From contig NZ_LMFP01000003.1 of NCBI RefSeq assembly GCF_001426885.1, positions 248,001 to 312,000 on the forward strand: a stretch of 64,000 nucleotides of DNA, in the 5' to 3' direction. Under the pieces are notes generated by a model, which was not told where the DNA came from, searched no databases, and saw only the letters and a list, made by a program, of their open reading frames with translations. The position numbers and the translations under genes are program-made. Source of the DNA: Pelomonas sp. Root1444. GTDB taxonomy: Bacteria; Pseudomonadota; Gammaproteobacteria; Burkholderiales; Burkholderiaceae_C. Shown here piece after piece: positions 18,483 to 27,877 of the stretch; the stretch's first letter is position 1, and each line of letters opens with the position of its first letter.

Positions 18483-19487
18483 TCAAGCCGCTTGAGCCTT
18501 GGTCGCCTGTTTGCGGGCATGGGCCAGCGCCGCGTCGCGCACCCAGGCGCCGTCGTCCCAGGCCTTGTTGCGGGCAGCCAGGCGCTCGCGGTTGCAGGGG
18601 CCTTCGCCGCCCACCACGCGCCAGAACTCGGCCCAGTCGATCTCGCCGAAGTCGTACGAATCACGCTCGGCATTCCACTTCAGCGCCGGGTCGGGCACCG
18701 TCACGCCCAGGATCTCGGCCTGCGGGATGGTCGCGTCGACGAACTTCTGGCGCAGCTGGTCGTTGGTCACGCGCTTGATGCCCCAGCGCATGCTCTGCTC
18801 GGAGTTGGGCGAGTCCTTGTCCGCCGGGCCGAACATCATCAGCGACGGCCACCACCAGCGGTTCACGGCGTCCTGCACCATGGCCTTCTGCTGCGCGGTG
18901 CCGTGGGTCATCATCGTCAGCAGGCTCTCGTAGCCCTGGCGCTGATGGAAGCTTTCCTCGCGGCAGACGCGGATCATCGCCCGCGCATAAGGCGCATACG
19001 AACACCTGCACAGCGGCACCTGGTTCATGATCGCCGCACCATCCACCAGCCAGCCGATGACGCCGATGTCGGCCCAGGTCAGCGTGGGGTAGTTGAAGAT
19101 GGAGCTGTACTTGGCCTTGCCCGACAGCAGCGCCTCGGTCATCTCGTCGCGGCTGGTGCCCAGCGTCTCGGCCGCGGCGTAGAGGTACAGGCCGTGGCCG
19201 CCCTCGTCCTGCACCTTGGCGAGCAGGATGGCCTTGCGCTTGAGCGTGGGCGCGCGCGTGATCCAGTTGCCCTCGGGCAGCATGCCGACGATCTCGCTGT
19301 GCGCGTGCTGGCTGATCTGCCGCACCAGCGTCTTGCGGTAGTGCTCGGGCATCCAGTCCTTGGCCTCGATGAAGTCGCCGGCGGCGATGCGAGCCTCGAA
19401 GGCCTCCTCGCGGGCCAGGTCTTCGGCCGACTTCACGACCTTGGGCTTGGCCTCGCGGGCCATCAGGTCCATGGCTTGGGTGTACAT
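18483..19487 (-). CDS. paaA: Phenylacetyl-CoA epoxidase, catalytic subunit
   Basis: 334 residues. It inserts one O2 atom into the aromatic ring of phenylacetyl-CoA. The ferritin-like fold supplies the di-iron ligands, seen as [13 protein letters not shown] and [10 protein letters not shown] (E-x2-H motifs). The 11-base gap to paaB and the one-base gap from paaK mark one operon. Sequence and length agree with characterised PaaA proteins. Confidence 0.97.
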   Translation of the reverse strand: MYTQAMDLMAREAKPKVVKSAEDLAREEAFEARIAAGDFIEAKDWMPEHYRKTLVRQISQHAHSEIVGMLPEGNWITRAPTLKRKAILLAKVQDEGGHGLYLYAAAETLGTSRDEMTEALLSGKAKYSSIFNYPTLTWADIGVIGWLVDGAAIMNQVPLCRCSYAPYARAMIRVCREESFHQRQGYESLLTMMTHGTAQQKAMVQDAVNRWWWPSLMMFGPADKDSPNSEQSMRWGIKRVTNDQLRQKFVDATIPQAEILGVTVPDPALKWNAERDSYDFGEIDWAEFWRVVGGEGPCNRERLAARNKAWDDGAWVRDAALAHARKQATKAQAA

Positions 19488-19488
19488 C

Positions 19489-20796
19489 TCAAGCTCCTTG
19501 CTTCTTGCGTTGGTCCACCACGCGCCGGGCCTTGCCGACCAGCGTGCGCTCGATGGCGTTGTTCGGCTCGACCTGCACGGTGGCGGTCACGCCGATCAGG
19601 TTCTTGATGCGCTCGGCCAGACGCCTGGCGATGCCGTCATCCACCGCGCCCAACGCCAGCTCGCAGCGGATCAACAGCTCGTCCAGCGGCCCGTTGCGGC
19701 TGACCACGAGCTGGTACTGCCCGCCCAGGCCCTTCTCCTGCAGCACCAGCTCCTCCACCTGCGTGGGGAACAGGTTGACGCCGCGGATGATGAGCATGTC
19801 GTCGCTGCGGCCGACGATCTTGCCCATGCGGCGCATGGCCCGTGAGGTGGGCGGCAGCAGCCTTGTGAGGTCGCGCGTGCGGTAGCGGACGACGGGCATC
19901 GCCTCCTTCGTCAGCGACGTGAAGACCAGTTCGCCTTCCGATCCGTCCGGCAGCACCTCGCCGGTCTCGGGGTCGATGATCTCGGGGTAGAAATGGTCTT
20001 CCCAGATGACCGGGCCGTCCTTGCTCTCGACGCATTCGCTGGCGACACCCGGGCCCATCACTTCGGACAGGCCGTAGATGTCGACCGCGTCGATGCCGGC
20101 GCCGGCCTCGATCTCGCGGCGCATCGCCTCCGTCCACGGCTCGGCGCCGAAGATGCCGACCTTCAGCGACGATTCGCGCGCATCCAGCCCCTGGCGGGTG
20201 AACTCCTCCACCAGCACCTGCATGTAGCTGGGCGTGACCATGATGATGTCGGGCTTGAAGTCGGTGATCAGCTGCACCTGCTTCTCGGTCTGGCCGCCGC
20301 TCATCGGGATGACCGTGCAGCCCAGCCGCTCGGCGCCGTAGTGCGCACCCAGGCCGCCGGTGAACAGGCCGTAGCCGTAGGCCACATGCACCAGGTCGCC
20401 TGCCCGGCCACCCGCGGCGCGGATGGAGCGTGCGACGAGGTTGGCCCAGTGGTCGATGTCCTTCAGCGTGTAGCCCACCACCGTGGGCTTGCCCGTGGTG
20501 CCCGACGACGCGTGGATGCGGGCGAGCTGCTGGCGCGGCAGCGCGAACATGCCGAACGGGTAGTTGGCGCGCAGGTCGTGCTTGGTCGTGAACGGGAACT
20601 TCGCCAGGTCCGCCAGCGTCTTCAGATCGGACGGATGCACGCCCTGCTCGTCGAACTTGGCCTTGTAGTGCGGCACGTTGTCGTAGGCGTGCTGCAGGCT
20701 CCAGCGCAGGCGCGCCAGCTGCAGCGCCTGCAGTTCGTCGCGGCTCGCCGTTTCGATGGGCTCGAGGTCGCCGGGGGCAGGCTTCTTGACGGTCAT
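19489..20796 (-). CDS. paaK: Phenylacetate--CoA ligase
   Basis: 435 residues. It activates phenylacetate to phenylacetyl-CoA with ATP, the entry step of the pathway. The adenylation P-loop [14 protein letters not shown], the [11 protein letters not shown] segment, the [12 protein letters not shown] motif and the hinge [13 protein letters not shown] are visible, and a C-terminal small domain ends [10 protein letters not shown]. Its start overlaps the paaI stop by 4 bases. Confidence 0.97.
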   Translation of the reverse strand: MTVKKPAPGDLEPIETASRDELQALQLARLRWSLQHAYDNVPHYKAKFDEQGVHPSDLKTLADLAKFPFTTKHDLRANYPFGMFALPRQQLARIHASSGTTGKPTVVGYTLKDIDHWANLVARSIRAAGGRAGDLVHVAYGYGLFTGGLGAHYGAERLGCTVIPMSGGQTEKQVQLITDFKPDIIMVTPSYMQVLVEEFTRQGLDARESSLKVGIFGAEPWTEAMRREIEAGAGIDAVDIYGLSEVMGPGVASECVESKDGPVIWEDHFYPEIIDPETGEVLPDGSEGELVFTSLTKEAMPVVRYRTRDLTRLLPPTSRAMRRMGKIVGRSDDMLIIRGVNLFPTQVEELVLQEKGLGGQYQLVVSRNGPLDELLIRCELALGAVDDGIARRLAERIKNLIGVTATVQVEPNNAIERTLVGKARRVVDQRKKQGA

Positions 20797-21221
20797 GCTT
20801 CGAATACCTTTCGTTCGCCCAGACGGTAGGAGCGCCCGCGGAACATCGCGATCAGGTCGCCGTCCTGGTTCTTCACCGTGACGTCGTACAGGCCGGTCCG
20901 GCCCGCCAGCGAGGTCTCCTCGGCCATCGCCGTCAACACGTCGCCCAGCTTGGCCGACTTCAGGAGGTCGATGCCGAAGCCCGAAGCCACCGTCAGCGCA
21001 TTGCGGCTGTTGCAGGCGAAGGCGAAGGCCGAATCCGCCAGCGTCGCGATCAGCCCGCCGTGGCAGATGGCGAAGCCGTTCAGCATGTCGGCGCGCACTG
21101 CCATCGTGACGACGGCACGGCCCGGCGCGACTTCAGTGATCTGCATGCCCAGCATCTTGCTCGCGGCATCGTCCGCCAGCATGGCGTCGCGGACCTTCCC
21201 GGCGGTGGCTTGCGCGTCCAT
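20793..21221 (-). CDS. paaI: Hotdog-fold acyl-CoA thioesterase of phenylacetate catabolism
   Basis: About 142 residues from ATG 21221, which shares its A with the paaG stop; a TTG three bases earlier is possible. Single hotdog domain with the helix motif CHGGLIATLADSAFAFACNS typical of PaaI. It hydrolyses phenylacetyl-CoA or stalled ring-hydroxylated CoA esters and so prevents CoA depletion. Confidence 0.93.
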   Translation of the reverse strand: MDAQATAGKVRDAMLADDAASKMLGMQITEVAPGRAVVTMAVRADMLNGFAICHGGLIATLADSAFAFACNSRNALTVASGFGIDLLKSAKLGDVLTAMAEETSLAGRTGLYDVTVKNQDGDLIAMFRGRSYRLGERKVFEA

Positions 21222-22024
21222 CAACGGTCCTTGAACTCGGGCTTGCGCTTGTCCAGGAACGCTGCGGCGCCTTCGAGGTAATCGTGCGCAAAGCCGAGCT
21301 GGCTTTGCAGCACCGCCTCCTGCTTCAACGCCGGCTCGAAATCCAGCCGCAGCGCCTCGTCCATCGCGCGCCGCGTTTCAACCAGCGCCCGGGTCGGCAT
21401 GCCGGCCAGTTTCTGCGCGACGGCCATCGCCGCGTCGGCCAGCTCCGCATCGGGCACCACCCGGCTGATCAGGCCCAGCGCCGCCGCATCCGCCGCCTTG
21501 AGCTTGTCGCCCAGCAGCGCCAACTCCAGCGCCTTGGCCCGGCCCACGAGGCGCGGCAGCAGCCAGGTGCCACCACAGTCGGGCAGCAGCCCGATCCGGG
21601 AGAACGCCTGGATGAAGCTGGCCGTCTCGGCCGCCAGCACGAGGTCGCAGCCCAGCGCCATGTTGGCACCCGCGCCCGCCGCCACGCCGTTGACGGCCGC
21701 CACCACCGGCACCGGCATGCTGCGCAGCCGCAGGGCGAGCGGGATGTAGTAATGGTCCAGCATGTGCCCGATGTCCTTGGGCGCCGCCGCGGGGTCGCTG
21801 CTGGGCGCCACATGCGGGTCGGCCAGGTCCTGGCCGGCACTGAAGGCCCGGCCGGCACCGGTGATCAGCACGCAGCGCGTCGGGCCGTCATCGGCAGCGG
21901 CTTCCAGCGCATGACGCAATTGCCCGAGCATCACGGCCGTGAAGGCGTTCAAGGCCTCGGGGCGGTTCAGGCGCAGCACGCGCACGCCGCCGTGCTGTTC
22001 AATCTGGATCAGGTGTTCGGACAT
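21221..22024 (-). CDS. paaG: 1,2-epoxyphenylacetyl-CoA isomerase
   Basis: 267 residues, crotonase fold. It converts ring 1,2-epoxyphenylacetyl-CoA to the oxepin and also shifts double bonds later. The substrate-binding region RAFSAGQDLADP and the oxyanion-hole segment VNGVAAGAGANMALGCDLV are present, along with the acidic region SRIGLLPDCGG typical of PaaG. It is the promoter-proximal gene of the operon. The operator-like palindrome begins 12 bases before its ATG. Confidence 0.94.
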   Translation of the reverse strand: MSEHLIQIEQHGGVRVLRLNRPEALNAFTAVMLGQLRHALEAAADDGPTRCVLITGAGRAFSAGQDLADPHVAPSSDPAAAPKDIGHMLDHYYIPLALRLRSMPVPVVAAVNGVAAGAGANMALGCDLVLAAETASFIQAFSRIGLLPDCGGTWLLPRLVGRAKALELALLGDKLKAADAAALGLISRVVPDAELADAAMAVAQKLAGMPTRALVETRRAMDEALRLDFEPALKQEAVLQSQLGFAHDYLEGAAAFLDKRKPEFKDR

Positions 22025-22035
22025 GGAATTTCTCT

Positions 22036-22049
22036 ACCGACCGGTCGGT
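22036..22049. promoter_or_regulatory. Perfect palindrome, probable PaaR operator
   Basis: ACCGACCGGTCGGT is a perfect 14-bp inverted repeat just upstream of the paaG start. TetR-family repressors bind palindromes of this kind, and the only TetR gene in the window is in this operon. Its closeness to the ATG fits repression by blocking the promoter or early elongation. Confidence 0.75.
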
Positions 22050-22066
22050 TAATAGTAGAAGCGGAC

Positions 22067-22080
22067 TTGACCTGGATCAA
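22067..22080. promoter_or_regulatory. FNR/ANR-like box upstream of paaG
   Basis: TTGACCTGGATCAA differs from the FNR-type consensus TTGAT-N4-ATCAA at one position. It lies 18 bases upstream of the palindrome and about 43-56 bases before the paaG ATG. If functional, it would link the O2-dependent ring epoxidation pathway to oxygen supply. A chance match is possible. Confidence 0.45.
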
Positions 22081-22098
22081 GTGAGACGCGGGAAAACC

Positions 22099-23049
22099 CT
22101 AGTCCCGGACGATCTCGACCGCTTCGGCCAGTGCCGCCACCAGCGCGGGCTTGGGCGGGGCAAAGCCCGGCGCCGTGCAGGCCGCCGCCCCAGCCGCCAG
22201 TGCCCAGCGCAGATGCGTCTCCACAGGCGCGCCGGCGTTGCGCATCAGGCTGTCCAGCAAGCCCGCCGTGGCGACGTCGCTGGCGCCCACCGTGTCGGCG
22301 ACCTCCACGCCCGGCGACCGCCCGCTGCACTCCTGCACGCCGTGGTACACGGTCGCCCCGACTGGAACGCCCGCTTCGACGCGCGTCAGCAGCAGCCAGG
22401 CGCCAGGGTTCCAGGCGGCGATCTGGGCCAGGCCCGAGCGGTGGTCGGGCACGCGGAACAAGCCCCGCAAGTCCTCCTCCGACACCTTGATGACGTCGGC
22501 CAGCCGGCACATCCGCTCCAGCGTGTCGTCGTAGCTGGCATCCATCGGCGCGCGGAAGTGGGGGTCGTAGCTGATCAGCCGGCCCTCGGCCTTCAGCCCC
22601 TCCGCGAGCGCGAGCAGCCGCCCGGCGAGCGGCTCACGCACCAGCCCCAGGCTGCCGAAGTGGGCGCAGCGCACCGCGCGCCCCCAGCCCATCGGCAGGC
22701 CTTCGGGATGGAAGTGCAGGTCAGCGCTGTCCTGTCCGATCAAAAGATGGCGTGGCGGGTTCAGGTCATGCACCACGGCCAGCAGCGGCGGCCGCGGCAG
22801 CTGCTGGATGAAGCGCATGTCCAGGTGTGCCTCCTGGCTGCACTGCCAGATCTCCGCGCCGAAAGGGTCCTGGCTGATCGCGCCGCCGAAGGCGCTGAGC
22901 TGCCCCAGCGACGACATCGCCACCGACACGTTCCACGGCGAGCCGCCACAGGCGCTGCGCCAGCGGTCGTGCCCGATGCGGATCAAGTCGGTCAAGGCCT
23001 CGCCGAAAGCGACGAAATGCGGCAGGTCGGGGTGCAGGATCTGGGTCAT
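22099..23049 (-). CDS. PfkB-family carbohydrate kinase
   Basis: 316 residues from ATG 23049 ([21 protein letters not shown]); the longer frame overlaps moaA. Ribokinase-like fold: N-terminal sugar-binding motif [16 protein letters not shown], and C-terminal catalytic motif [14 protein letters not shown]. The usual GAGD anion hole reads GASD here, with the catalytic Asp kept. It probably phosphorylates fructose or a related sugar, but the substrate is not certain. It is divergent from moaA with 73 bases between starts. Confidence 0.85.
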   Translation of the reverse strand: MTQILHPDLPHFVAFGEALTDLIRIGHDRWRSACGGSPWNVSVAMSSLGQLSAFGGAISQDPFGAEIWQCSQEAHLDMRFIQQLPRPPLLAVVHDLNPPRHLLIGQDSADLHFHPEGLPMGWGRAVRCAHFGSLGLVREPLAGRLLALAEGLKAEGRLISYDPHFRAPMDASYDDTLERMCRLADVIKVSEEDLRGLFRVPDHRSGLAQIAAWNPGAWLLLTRVEAGVPVGATVYHGVQECSGRSPGVEVADTVGASDVATAGLLDSLMRNAGAPVETHLRWALAAGAAACTAPGFAPPKPALVAALAEAVEIVRD

Positions 23050-23122
23050 TCGTGCCGATTCAAGCGCGCCCGGCCCGACCCCGCAAGTCCCCGGCCTTCG
23101 GTCCGCTGACACAATCACGCCC

Positions 23123-24238
23123 ATGTCTACCCGCGTGATTCCATTGCACGACGCCGACCGGCCGCAGTTCCCGCCGCCTGGGCTGCCCGTCCGCGCGGGG
23201 GCGCGGCTGGTCGACACGCTGGGCCGGCCGCTGCGCGACCTGCGCATTTCGGTGACCGACCGCTGCAACTTCCGCTGCAGCTACTGCATGCCCAAGCAGG
23301 TCTTCGACAAGCACCATCAGTTCCTGCCGCACGACGAGCTGCTCAACTTCGAGGAGATCACGCGGCTGGCCCGGGTCTTCGTCGGCCTGGGCGTCGAGAA
23401 GCTGCGCATCACCGGCGGCGAGCCGCTGTTGCGCCGGCACATCGAGAGCCTCATCGACATGCTGGCCCAGTTGCGCACGCCCGACGGCCGCGAGCTGGAC
23501 CTGACGCTGACGACCAACGGCTCGGTGCTGGCCAAGAAGGCCGCGGCGCTGAAGGCCGCCGGCTTGAAGCGCCTGACGGTCAGCCTGGACGGACTGGACG
23601 ACGCCGTCTTCCAGCGCATGAACGACGTCGGCTTCCCGGTGGCCACCGTGCTCGACGGCATCCGCGCCGCGCTGGCGGCGGGGCTGGGGCCGGTCAAGGT
23701 CAACATGGTGGTGCAGCGCGGGGTCAACGACGATCAGATCCTGCCGATGGCGCGTCACTTCAGGGAGCACTTCGGCCAGGGCGCGGTGCTGCGCTTCATC
23801 GAATACATGGACGTCGGCACCACCAACGGCTGGCGCATGGACCAGGTGCTGCCCAGCGCCGAGGTGCAGCGCCGCATCGCTGCCGAATGGCCGCTGGTGC
23901 CGCTGTCCGCCAGCGCGCCCGGCGAGACGGCCGAGCGCTGGGCCTACGCCGACGGCGGCGGCGAGGTGGGCTTCATCTCGTCGGTCACGCAGGCCTTCTG
24001 CGGCGACTGCAACCGCGCCCGGGTCTCGACGGAGGGGCGGCTCTATACCTGCCTGTTCGCCCACCGCGGGCACGACCTGCGCGGGCTGCTTCGCGGCGCC
24101 GAGCCGGTCAGCGATGCCCAACTCGCCAGTGCCGTCGCCGGCGTCTGGTCGGGCCGGGCGGACCGCTATTCACAACTGCGGGGCACGGCCGCCGCTGCGA
24201 CGCTGCCACGCGTCGAGATGCACTACATCGGTGGCTGA
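23123..24238 (+). CDS. moaA: GTP 3',8-cyclase (molybdenum cofactor synthesis)
   Basis: 371 residues from ATG 23123. A radical-SAM enzyme that starts molybdopterin synthesis from GTP. The N-terminal 4Fe-4S motif is Cys48-x3-Cys52-x2-Cys55 (CNFRCSYC), the ITGGEPLLR segment follows, and the C-terminal cluster is [11 protein letters not shown]...C. It ends in the essential Gly-Gly. Its stop overlaps the mobA start by 8 bases. The molybdenum hydroxylase at 37.7-40.5 kb is a potential consumer of the cofactor. Confidence 0.97.
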   Translation: MSTRVIPLHDADRPQFPPPGLPVRAGARLVDTLGRPLRDLRISVTDRCNFRCSYCMPKQVFDKHHQFLPHDELLNFEEITRLARVFVGLGVEKLRITGGEPLLRRHIESLIDMLAQLRTPDGRELDLTLTTNGSVLAKKAAALKAAGLKRLTVSLDGLDDAVFQRMNDVGFPVATVLDGIRAALAAGLGPVKVNMVVQRGVNDDQILPMARHFREHFGQGAVLRFIEYMDVGTTNGWRMDQVLPSAEVQRRIAAEWPLVPLSASAPGETAERWAYADGGGEVGFISSVTQAFCGDCNRARVSTEGRLYTCLFAHRGHDLRGLLRGAEPVSDAQLASAVAGVWSGRADRYSQLRGTAAAATLPRVEMHYIGG

Positions 24239-24794
24239 ACTCCACGCGCTTGTCCTGGCCGGCGGCCGCGGCAGCCGCATGGGTGGCGTGGACAAGGGCC
24301 TGCAACTGCTCGACGGGCGCCCGCTCGTCGCCCATGTGATTCAACGCCTCGCGCCGCAGGCTGGCCACATGCTCGTCAGCGCCAACCGCAACCTCGACGC
24401 CTACGCCGCGCTCGGCCACCCCGTGCTGCCCGATCCGCCGGGCCTTGAATTCGCCGGCCCGCTCGCAGGCATGCTGGCGGGCTTGAACGCCCTCCCCGAC
24501 GACGCCTGGCTGCTGACCGCGCCCTGCGACTGCCCCGGCGTGCCGCTGGACCTCGCGGAGCGCCTGCTCGCCGCTGCAGAGCCCCACGGCCTGGCCTTTG
24601 CCCAGGCCGCGCGCGAGCACCCCACGCACGCGCTGCTGCACACTCGCCTGCGCGCCCCGCTGGCCGCCCACCTGCAAGGCGGTGGCCGTGCGGTGCTGCG
24701 CTGGATGTGCGCCCAGCCGCATGGCGTCGCCCATTTCGACGACGAAGCCGCCTTTGCCAACCTCAACCACCTCGTCGACCTGCATGGCCAGTGA
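24231..24794 (+). CDS. mobA: Molybdenum cofactor guanylyltransferase
   Basis: 187 residues from GTG 24231, inside the end of moaA. It attaches GMP to molybdopterin for DMSO-reductase-type enzymes. The nucleotide-binding N-terminus [19 protein letters not shown] and the acidic segment [10 protein letters not shown] are typical. Translation is probably coupled to moaA. Confidence 0.93.
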   Translation: MAELHALVLAGGRGSRMGGVDKGLQLLDGRPLVAHVIQRLAPQAGHMLVSANRNLDAYAALGHPVLPDPPGLEFAGPLAGMLAGLNALPDDAWLLTAPCDCPGVPLDLAERLLAAAEPHGLAFAQAAREHPTHALLHTRLRAPLAAHLQGGGRAVLRWMCAQPHGVAHFDDEAAFANLNHLVDLHGQ

Positions 24795-25305
24795 CCACGT
24801 CGCCATCCGTCCGATGCGCGAGCCCGACCTGCTCGCCTACAAGGCGCTGCGCGACGCGATGCTGGCGGGGCACCCCGAAGCCTTCACGTCCGACGCCGAA
24901 ACCGAAAGCCAGCGCGACCTCGCCAGCTACCGCAGCCGCCTGACCGGCGGGGGCACCCTGTTCACGCTGCTGGCACTGGACGGCGGCCGCGTCATCGGTG
25001 CGCTGACCTGCGAGCGCGAGGCCCGTCGCAAGGTGCAGCACATCGCCCACCTCGTCGGCATGATGGTGGCCGACACGCACCGCGGGCGCGGCATCGGCCG
25101 CGCGCTGCTGGCCGACGCGGTCGCCCGCATGCAGGCGCTGCCCGATCTGGCGCAGGTCACGCTCACCGTGACGGCCGGCAACCGCGCCGCCGTGGGCTTG
25201 TACGAAAGCGTGGGTTTCGAGCGCTACGGCCGCCTGCCAGACGCGATACGGCTGCCCGACGGCCGGCGCCTGGACAAGGACCTGATGCACCTAAGGCTGC
25301 GTTAG
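24784..25305 (+). CDS. GNAT-family N-acetyltransferase
   Basis: 173 residues from ATG 24784, overlapping the mobA end by 11 bases. The acetyl-CoA-binding motif A reads VADTHRGRGIGRALL, and the C-terminal strand GLYESVGFERYG is typical of GNATs. The substrate is unknown; its coupling to mobA is probably incidental. The 3' end overlaps the convergent YceI-like gene by 15 bases. Confidence 0.88.
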   Translation: MASDHVAIRPMREPDLLAYKALRDAMLAGHPEAFTSDAETESQRDLASYRSRLTGGGTLFTLLALDGGRVIGALTCEREARRKVQHIAHLVGMMVADTHRGRGIGRALLADAVARMQALPDLAQVTLTVTAGNRAAVGLYESVGFERYGRLPDAIRLPDGRRLDKDLMHLRLR

Positions 25306-25905
25306 CCCGAACTGCACGACCAGCGCATCCTGCACGGCCAGCAGCCCGCCCAGCACCGTGAAGGGCTGGATGCCGAAGTCGCTCTGCCGGACCACGACCT
25401 CGCCGCGCGCCCGCGTGCCCTCCACGTCGACGGCCAACCACTGGCGGCGCGTCACGCCATGCAGCGTGATCTCGACCTCGACGGCGCGCTGGCCGCCCTC
25501 GCCCGACTGCTGCAGCGTGCGCACGACGACCTCGGGATGCGCAGCCGCGTCCAACGCCTTCAGCAGGTTGGCCCGCGTGCCGGCACGCGCCTCGTCGTCC
25601 ATGGCACTGGCGAAGGCCGGGCCGAGGTGGGCGCGCAAGGCCGGCGGGTCCACGTCCAGCGCGTCCAGGCGAAAGCGCAGCACGGGACCGGCGGCAGGCC
25701 AGTCGACGCGCAGGTCGCCCGCGCGCAGCACATGGTTGTGGCCCAGGCGCGCCGCCGTGCCGCCACGAAAGACGAGGACGCGCAGTTCGTCGGTGTTGCC
25801 TGCAATCGAGGCGGGAGGCGGCGCCGAAAGCGGCGCCGCAGTGCAGCCGGCCAGGGCGGCGAAGGCAATCAGCAGCCCGCGGCGGGAAGTGTTCAACGTG
25901 CTCAA
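25291..25905 (-). CDS. YceI-like lipoprotein
   Basis: About 204 residues if started at TTG 25905, which gives a compact lipoprotein signal (STLNTSRRGLLIAFAALAGC). An ATG at 25980 would add 25 residues that do not look like a signal. The body resembles the YceI lipocalin-like family (SDFGIQPFTVLGGLLAVQDALV near the end). YceI proteins bind isoprenoid-type lipids. The family match is moderate and the start uncertain. Confidence 0.65.
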   Translation of the reverse strand: MSTLNTSRRGLLIAFAALAGCTAAPLSAPPPASIAGNTDELRVLVFRGGTAARLGHNHVLRAGDLRVDWPAAGPVLRFRLDALDVDPPALRAHLGPAFASAMDDEARAGTRANLLKALDAAAHPEVVVRTLQQSGEGGQRAVEVEITLHGVTRRQWLAVDVEGTRARGEVVVRQSDFGIQPFTVLGGLLAVQDALVVQFGLTQP

Positions 25906-26000
25906 TGGGGGATTTCGCGGAGGTCTTGTGCGCCCATGCGCGCGCGTTCCCGCACCAGGCTGCACTAGCATAGCCACCATCTCCTCAACGGAGCCCGACC

Positions 26001-26537
26001 ATGGCCAGCCTGTTCCGCCCCGCCCTTGACCTGATGGCGCAATACGCCGCCTACCACCGTGACCGTCGCAACATCGCGACCCATTTCGTCGGCATCCCGC
26101 TCATCGTCTTCGCGATCAGCACACTGCTGGCGCGCGCCGAGTTCTCCGTCGGCGACACGCCCATGAACGCCGCCATCGTCGCCTGGGCGCTGTCGGCGCT
26201 GTGGTACCTGACGCGCGGCAACCTCGCGCTGGGCGTGGCCACCACCGTCGTCAACGGCGTGCTCACGGCGCTGGCGATGACCGCCGCCCAGGGCTCCATG
26301 ACGAGCTGGCTGGTCATCGGCATCGGCAGCTTCGTCGTCGGCTGGATCTTCCAGTTTGTCGGCCACTACTACGAAGGCAAGAAGCCCGCCTTCGTCGACG
26401 ACCTCGTGGGCCTGCTGGTCGGCCCGATGTTCGTCGTCGGCGAGGCCATGTTCATGCTCGGCTGGGGCCGCGGCCTGCTGGCCGAGATCGAGCGCCGCGT
26501 CGGCCCCACCCATCTGCGCGACCTGGCCCATCCTTGA
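26001..26537 (+). CDS. Mpo1-like (DUF962/YGL010w) membrane protein
   Basis: 178 residues with about four membrane helices. The family opening is seen as YAAYHRDRRNIATHFVGIPLIVF, and FQFVGHYYEGKKPAF supplies further conserved His. The yeast member Mpo1 is an Fe-dependent dioxygenase in 2-hydroxy fatty-acid breakdown; the bacterial role is not settled. A GGAG site precedes the start. The stop is followed after one base by a copy of the dispersed repeat. Confidence 0.88.
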   Translation: MASLFRPALDLMAQYAAYHRDRRNIATHFVGIPLIVFAISTLLARAEFSVGDTPMNAAIVAWALSALWYLTRGNLALGVATTVVNGVLTALAMTAAQGSMTSWLVIGIGSFVVGWIFQFVGHYYEGKKPAFVDDLVGLLVGPMFVVGEAMFMLGWGRGLLAEIERRVGPTHLRDLAHP

Positions 26538-26538
26538 C

Positions 26539-26742
26539 GCCCCTCGTCCAAGGCATACCTTGGCCGGTCTTGCAGACCGCGCTGCGGCGTGGGCCGCAGC
26601 CCTTCAGCAGGCACATGCCGCCCACTGGGCGCCATGTGTCCGGCCTCAGCCCCCGCGGGGACGGCGATGCTCGCGGCATTGAGCCGCTCGCACATCGCCA
26701 ATGCGGGCCGGCTTGGGAGCGGCCCGGCGCTCGGCCCGCAAT
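26539..26742 (+). repeat. Dispersed intergenic repeat, long copy
   Basis: The element starts 2 bases after the stop codon of the upstream gene. Order of parts: box GCCCCTCGT; hairpin CCAAGG...CCTTGG and GGCCGGTC; a variable insert of about 80 bases; box CCCCGCGGGGA; hairpin GGCGATG...CATCGCC; and end box GCGGGCCGGCTTGGGAGCGG to GCTCGGCCCGC. The same order recurs at 55862-55984 without the insert and, shortened, at 31831-31907. The gap to the next gene is otherwise empty. Confidence 0.85.
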
Positions 26743-26774
26743 GCCCACGCGCGGCGCACAGTGAAGCGGCAGCA

Positions 26775-27788
26775 ATGACCGGCGTTCTCGTGATGGGCGC
26801 CGGCGCCGTCGGCTGCTTCGTCGGTGGCCTGACGCAGTTGGCCGGGGTGCCCGTCCATTTCGTCGGCCGCCCGCGCGTGCTTGCCGGCCTGCGCAGGCAG
26901 GGCCTGCATCTCACTGATCAAGACGGCCTGGACCGCCGCATTCCCCCGCTAGAACTGCGCCTGCATGAGGAGCCGCCCGCCGGCCTCAAGCCCGACCTGG
27001 TGCTGCTGTGCGTGAAATCCGGTGCCACCGCCGAAGCCGCCACCTTGCTGGGCCTGACGCTGCCCGTGGGCACGCCGGTCATCAGCCTGCAGAACGGCAT
27101 CGGCAACGCGGCTGCGGCGCGCGCCATTGCCCCGCAGTTGCGCTGGCATGCCGGCATGGTGCCTTTCAACATCGCCGAGTTGGCGCCCGGCCACTACCAC
27201 CGCGGCACCGGCGGCGCGCTGGCGGCAGAGGGCGGCGCCAGCGACACGGCCCTGACCGCCTGGCAGACCGCACTCGCCCGCGTCGACATGAAGCTCAAGC
27301 TGCATGCCGACCTCGCCCCGGTGCAGTGGGGCAAGCTCCTGCTGAACCTCAACAACCCGGTCAATGCCTTGTCCGGCCGGCCGCTGCGTGACGAGTTGCT
27401 GCAGCGCGGCTACCGGCGCGTGCTGGCGGCACTGCAGCAGGAAGCGCTCGACCTGCTGGACGCCGCCCAGCGCCCGGTCGCCCAGCTGACGCCGTTGCCA
27501 CCGCGCCGGCTGCTGTTGCTGCTGCGCATGCCCACCTTTGTCTTCCGCCTGGCCGCGGCGCGCATGCTGCGCATCGATGCGCATGCCCGCTCCAGCATGG
27601 CCGACGACCTTGCCGCGGGCCGCACGACGGAGATCGATGCGCTGTGCGGCGAGGTCGTCCGCCTGGCCCAGGCCCTGCAGCGCACGGCGCCGTTGAATGC
27701 GCGCATGCAGCTGCTCGTCGAGGCCCAGCCCAAGCGGCGCCGGCCCTATTCGCCAGCCGAGCTGCTGCAGACGCTGGGCCTGTCCTGA
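26775..27788 (+). CDS. 2-dehydropantoate 2-reductase family protein
   Basis: 337 residues from ATG 26775. The NADP-binding Rossmann motif GAGAVGCFVGG, the LVLLCVKS strand and QNGIGNAAA turn, and WGKLLLNLNNPVNAL of the C-terminal helical domain match PanE/ApbA proteins, which reduce ketopantoate in pantothenate synthesis. Paralogs with other 2-keto acids exist, so panE is likely but not assured. Confidence 0.85.
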   Translation: MTGVLVMGAGAVGCFVGGLTQLAGVPVHFVGRPRVLAGLRRQGLHLTDQDGLDRRIPPLELRLHEEPPAGLKPDLVLLCVKSGATAEAATLLGLTLPVGTPVISLQNGIGNAAAARAIAPQLRWHAGMVPFNIAELAPGHYHRGTGGALAAEGGASDTALTAWQTALARVDMKLKLHADLAPVQWGKLLLNLNNPVNALSGRPLRDELLQRGYRRVLAALQQEALDLLDAAQRPVAQLTPLPPRRLLLLLRMPTFVFRLAAARMLRIDAHARSSMADDLAAGRTTEIDALCGEVVRLAQALQRTAPLNARMQLLVEAQPKRRRPYSPAELLQTLGLS

Positions 27789-27877
27789 ACTGATCGATCT
27801 CCGTCCGGCAATGCGTGGCGCTGATCGCATGGCGGCGGAACACTGCAGGCCTTCAACACCCGCCCAAGAGGCCCGCC

